From Lucinisca nassula (lineage: Eukaryota; Mollusca; Bivalvia; Lucinida; Lucinidae), in NCBI GenBank assembly GCA_963580285.1, contig OY757026.1, positions 80,889,817 through 80,953,816 on the forward strand: 64,000 nt of DNA, read 5' to 3'. The notes below the pieces were generated by a model. That model was not told where the DNA came from. It saw only the letters and a list, made by a program, of their open reading frames with translations, and ran no database searches. Below are positions 60,555 to 64,000 of the stretch, one piece after another (the first letter of the stretch is position 1; each line of letters begins with the position of its first letter). The translations under genes and the position numbers were made by a program.

Positions 60555-60715
60555 AAAAATGTATGTTGTGTGCTCTCATTAGAATCGCCTCGTTTGAGGT
60601 GATTCTCATGAGAAAACACGACATACCTGTATACTAAAGAAAATCGAACATGTGTTCTCAAACTGCTTCCAGGCATTGCCCGCAGTGGCTCGAACAACCC
60701 CTGTTACTTATTAAC
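60555..60715. mobile_element. Family B MITE, central and right part
   Basis: Hairpin TGTATGTTGTGTGCTCTCATTAGAATCG / CGATTCT-like right arm, CTCAAACTGCTTCCAGGCAT, GCAGTGGCTCGAACAACCCC. Confidence 0.65.
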
Positions 60716-60719
60716 CACT

Positions 60720-61008
60720 CGCCCCCGCCCATATGGGGCTTGTAGAAATAGATTGGGCTGCATGCTGCTTCCGCGCCGCAGAGGTGAAACCGATCAAACT
60801 TGAGAACTGGTAAACAGCTTATAGAAGGTCTAAACCTACCCATGAAAAGTAGTGCGAGTCGGACCGTTCCTTCAGCCTTAGTGGTTTCTGCTAGAGATGT
60901 CATTTCATCTTAATGTGGGTAAAAGTCCTTCAATATCGGAAGCAACGTCTCCAAAATCACCTACAAAGTGTTGACGGGGACGTAAAACCTCAACGCAAAC
61001 AAACAAAT
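60720..61008 (+). mobile_element. S1 SINE-like repeat, older copy
   Basis: CGCCCCCGCCCATATGGGGC, GGTAAACAGCTTATAGAAGG, GTGTTGACGGGGACGTAAAA, AACAAACAAATAC tail. Directly followed by another copy. Confidence 0.8.
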
Positions 61009-61011
61009 ACT

Positions 61012-61275
61012 GGTTGCATGGTGCTTCCACGCAAAGCTGAAGACGACCGAACTTAAAAATTGGTAAAAAGCTTTGAGTGTCGAAGCCTGCCAAGAAAAAG
61101 TAGTACGAGTCGGACTCTTTTCCTTTAACCTCAGTGGTTTATTTGGGCGGTAGGGCTTAGGGTGTCATTTCAACTCAATGTCGGGGAAAAAACCCAGTAA
61201 ATCAGAAGCAACGCCTTAAAATTGGCCTAAATAAGGTTGACGGGGACGTAAAACCTCATAACAAACAAACAAATA
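61012..61275 (+). mobile_element. S1 SINE-like repeat, older copy in tandem
   Basis: TTGCATGGTGCTTCCACGCA, GGTAAAAAGCTTTGAGTGTC, GGTTGACGGGGACGTAAAAC, AACAAACAAATAC tail. Head-to-tail with the previous one, with the same AAATACxGGTT junction. A short S2-like tail (GTGTTGACTCGGCTGTAAAA) follows to about 61385. Confidence 0.75.
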
Positions 61276-61710
61276 CCGGTTAACCCCTATCATGCAAAAG
61301 TGTTGTCAGGTGTGTTGTTCGGTCAGCGGGTCGGATCGATTTGACCTAAATAGTGTTGACTCGGCTGTAAAACTCCAAGCAAACACAGCATACACAAAAC
61401 TGAGGTTGGTATATGCCTGATATCTGTACTTTTCGTTTTTGGAATGAGAGATGAGAAAATTATCGTAAAACTATGTCTTACTTCAAGTGCCATAAGGTCT
61501 AGTCAGTCAAAACTTCATTCTGAAGAACAAAGAATCAATTCAAATGAACGTAACAACACTCCTTCATTTTACGCAAAAGTTGCGGAGATCAGCTGATCAG
61601 TTTTCTTGGCAAAGAACAGGTACAAAGAAGTAATCAAAACTCTGACGTCATAGATGGGTCGATTGTCTCTGAGTGTATGCTAGAAATATGGTTCTGAATG
61701 GAGATTTGTG

Positions 61711-61937
61711 TGTTTGATTTGAGGCTTAACGTCCCTGTCAACACTTTAAAGGTCATTTTGGAGACGTTGCTTCCAGTTTTGTGGGACGTTTACCCGGCAT
61801 TAAGATGAAATGACATCTCAAGCCCTGCGCCTGGATCCTCTAGGCGGTTTACCAGTACTCGTGTGCTGGTCGGTTTCAGCTCTGCGTGAATCATCATGCA
61901 GACCATCTATTTCTTCAAGCCCCGATGGACGGGGGCC
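61711..61937 (-). mobile_element. S1 SINE-like repeat, internally deleted
   Basis: TGTTTGATTTGAGGCTTAAC, AGCCCTGCGCCTGGATCCTC (deletion point), GCTCTGCGTGAATCATCATG, GATGGACGGGGGCCA. Confidence 0.85.
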
Positions 61938-61984
61938 AGGTCCTGGACGGGGACTAGACCGTTTCGTTTAAATCTAAAATCCCT

Positions 61985-62260
61985 GTACTGTAAGAAAACA
62001 GTGTAGACCCTGATCAGAAGGCGCGTTCCGCGGCGTCTGATCTGGGTCTACACTGTTTGCCAAATCTCAAAACATGATTCCAGTCCAGATTCTATCGATA
62101 ACCCTCTTGCGCAACACTGACCTCACATCGGTAAGAATAGCGTGTCTATTTTCTATAAATAATCGTTACCGGAATTTCCTACCGATCAGTGATAGCCACG
62201 CGGACATCAGCACTGAAGAGCTTCTGTGCTTAGTAAGTTTGAAGCTTTATGGTAAGCCAA
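61985..62260 (+). mobile_element. Family G element with right flank
   Basis: Hairpin GTGTAGACCCTGATCAGAAG / CTGATCTGGGTCTACACTGT (61995-62065), then ACATGATTCCAGTCCAGATT, TAAGAATAGCGTGTCTATTT and AATAATCGTTACCGGAATTT as at 48.6 kb. Confidence 0.75.
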
Positions 62261-62427
62261 TGTCCTGCATGAAAAGTACACCTATGCCACACATATACAG
62301 CCGAGCTTCGTTGCCTCGAACTCCTTTGACACAATGAGCAATTGTCCAAGATAAGATGTGGAGCGCTGTGGTGCAGTTGTAAAGCATGTCTGCTCAATTA
62401 CACAGGCAAGCAATAATTTTGCATGAG

Positions 62428-62644
62428 CCGTCCGTGTGACATAGTGCATTATTTTATACCTTTAAAATGGCTATTTTTCTTAAGAGAATATGTGATTTTT
62501 TTAATTAAAACTCCAAACATAGGTTGTGGGTGCGGGTTAGAACCGCCTAGATTTGGCGGTTCTAACGAGTACCCACATCCTATGTCTTAGAGCAGAAATA
62601 AGAAAATAGTGTATACCCAGTAAACCCCAGTGTTAACGTGATGG
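62428..62644 (-). mobile_element. Family A MITE, reverse, end shortened
   Basis: CCGTGTGACATAGTGCATTA, hairpin 62517-62590 (GTGCGGGTTAGAACCGCC / GGCGGTTCTAACGAGTACCC), AAACCCCAGTGTTAACGTGATGG with part of the right side deleted. Confidence 0.75.
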
Positions 62645-62664
62645 AAAGTTTAGGGTATGAAACA

Positions 62665-62735
62665 AGAGGTATAGTGCTATCCCACCAGCTGATCAGCCTA
62701 CGCATATGTGCAGGCTGATCTGCGCCTCTGTTGTT
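62665..62735. repeat. H-type hairpin
   Basis: CCAGCTGATCAGCCTACGCA / TGTGCAGGCTGATCTGCGCC. Confidence 0.6.
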
Positions 62736-62804
62736 CACAAATGACGAAAACAGGTTTTCCTATGACGTGGTTTATATGGTGGTACATTTTTACAATCGAT
62801 GTAT

Positions 62805-63052
62805 CATATGGGCCCCGTCAAGCGATTTTGGTGCGTATCGCCTAGATGCGAGCAGCGAAGGTTCAGGCGAGCCTGCGCATCCGCGCAGTCTCGCCAGAAC
62901 CTTCGCTGCTCGCTCATACAAGCAGTGAATCAAGAGGAACCTTCAGACAGAAAGCCATATCCCTGGCCCCTCTGAATGGCTGGGCATGCGCAGTTACAAT
63001 TTGTCATGACGGAATGCTCGCAGACAAAAATTCGCTTGGCGGGGCTCATATG
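62805..63052 (+). mobile_element. Family I MITE, complete
   Basis: Ends CATATGGGCCCCGTCAAGCG and, as complement, CATATGAGCCCCGCCAAGCG. Near-perfect hairpin GCGAGCAGCGAAGGTTCAGG with tip GCCTGCGCATCCGCGCAG, the same tip as in family H. Confidence 0.9.
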
Positions 63053-63139
63053 ATACAGAAAATACGTCAGTCTCTTGATTTTTAACCTCTAAGAGCGAAC
63101 CTTAGATGAGTTGGAACAAGCAGAAATGTTACTTCTGAC

Positions 63140-63205
63140 ATGTGCACCGGGCGAAGACTCTGATCAGACTGTCCGGTCAGTCTTAGCTAGACGCTAGCCA
63201 CTCGT
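63140..63205. repeat. H-type hairpin fragment
   Basis: GCGAAGACTCTGATCAGACT and CAGTCTTAGCTAGACGC. Confidence 0.5.
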
Positions 63206-63784
63206 ACATCCGCGTTGACCCGTGGTGGACTGAGAAGGCTGTTTTCTGATTGAAAGAAATGCTGGGTAAAGTTTAGGGGTCGATTGTTTGTAAGTCAATC
63301 CAAAGTTGTTTAGCGCAGTAGCTTCACTTTGCTGATTTCCATGACACTAACACTGATTTGTTTGAAATCCAGGTTCTAGTTATTAATGGTCGCAGTAATC
63401 TTCTTATCGTTTTGAGGTTTGAGTCAAGTTGGACCTGGTGCAACATGTCTAGCTTGGTAAACATTTGAAAGCAAAATTTGTCTTAATTTTAGGTGGTCTT
63501 AATAGAGGAATTTCGGTGTATATGAAATTAAATACGAAGTCTAATCAATAGCCATTAAAACGACGACAAATCACGTAGGTCTCATCTGGATCTCGTGACA
63601 CAGTTTGCACTGGTTTCTGTATCGGTCTACATTGTTGAAAGGGTTAATGAGTATTAGTTTTGCATATTAAATAAACTTCTATTTCCAAACTTCTTCTTTT
63701 TTTCAATTCTCTCTGATGGCAGTTCATTTTATATTGGGGGAAATGCCTTTGAAGATAAAAAGACTAGCCACAATGTTTTATTTA
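63206..63784. other. Mostly unannotated
   Basis: An M-element end, GGTGGTCTTAATAGAGGAAT, lies at 63491. GGGGTCGATTGTTTGTAAG at 63277 resembles the G flank. The rest is unrecognised. Confidence 0.4.
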
Positions 63785-64000
63785 TGATTTACCCTAATCC
63801 TGCTGAATAGTCAATTTAGCCACACTCATTCATGTTTTTGAACCAATCAGATTACTTGATATAATTTATCCCTACAAATTCATAAAATGAATGTCAAACA
63901 GGGTATATCCCGATCAGACGGCTTCTTCAGAAGTCATCTGATCTGAATCTACACTGTTTGCAAAGATAGGGGTTGTCGAGAACAGCAGGTTAATGGTTAA
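63785..64000 (-). mobile_element. Family F MITE, reverse
   Basis: GATTTACCCTAATCCTGCTG start, AATCAGATTACTTGATATAA, hairpin GATCAGACGGCTTCTTCAGA / AAGTCATCTGATCTGAATCT, then AACAGCAGGTTAATGGTTAA at the window edge. Confidence 0.75.

Overview
This is eukaryotic, AT-rich, non-coding DNA made largely of transposable-element debris. It is most probably from a bivalve mollusc, likely a heterodont clam or mussel. That assignment rests on my recognition of repeat types: tandem blocks built on GACCTTGACC/AAGGTCA, tRNA-derived SINEs ending GTTGACxGGGxCGTTAAAC, hairpins reading GATCAGACGC...GCGTCTGATC, and retroelement proteins of the type DKRDDFNFPIVNFPF. It is not a database result. No complete host gene is visible. 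The only possible host coding sequence is a 138-base candidate exon on the minus strand near 4 kb that ends at a good splice donor.

Families, with the letters used below. A: ~280-bp MITEs with ends CATCACGAAAACACGCC and GGCGTGTTTTCGTAATG around a long hairpin (GTGGGTACTCGTTAGAACC arms); more than 20 copies. B: TA-flanked CAGT-ended MITEs (Tc1/mariner/pogo type) carrying a related hairpin. F, G, H, I: hairpin families with GATCAG- or CTGCGC-type stems. J, K, L and three singletons: a long hairpin beside a tail, often holding the palindrome TGACGTCA. M: a second TA-flanked MITE. S1: the commonest SINE-like repeat (~290 bp). S2 to S5: SINEs with tRNA-like heads. RT/D: fragments of a reverse-transcriptase retroelement, with the C-terminal coding end and a long 3' region. 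N, O and others: tandem arrays.

Layout. 0-10 kb: A, B, D and S1 copies, a 146-bp tandem array, the candidate exon, a segmental duplication and a 173-bp palindrome. 10-20 kb: an H MITE, a 288-bp tandem duplication, K elements, a tRNA-like SINE with a (CA)n tail, and a nearly intact retroelement C-terminal ORF at 17.4-17.9 kb. 20-30 kb: S1, S2 and S3 SINEs, CRE-hairpin elements and TAGG-type repeats. 30-40 kb: many A copies and an inverted pair of retroelement ends. 39.4-42.7 kb: one 3.3-kb element with 36-bp inverted ends that splits an A copy. 43.5-46.1 kb: a mariner transposase pseudogene interrupted by a young element with 444/449-bp terminal direct repeats. 46.8-47.4 kb: an A copy interrupted by a 303-bp foldback element with an 8-bp target duplication. 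50.8-53.2 kb: a 350-460-bp tandem array. 54-64 kb: more K, A, S1, I and F copies.

Nothing here works as a gene pathway. The informative content is the nesting order of insertions, several with clean target-site duplications, and the recurrence of the same hairpin core inside MITE families whose ends are unrelated. That recurrence is the best candidate for something undescribed.
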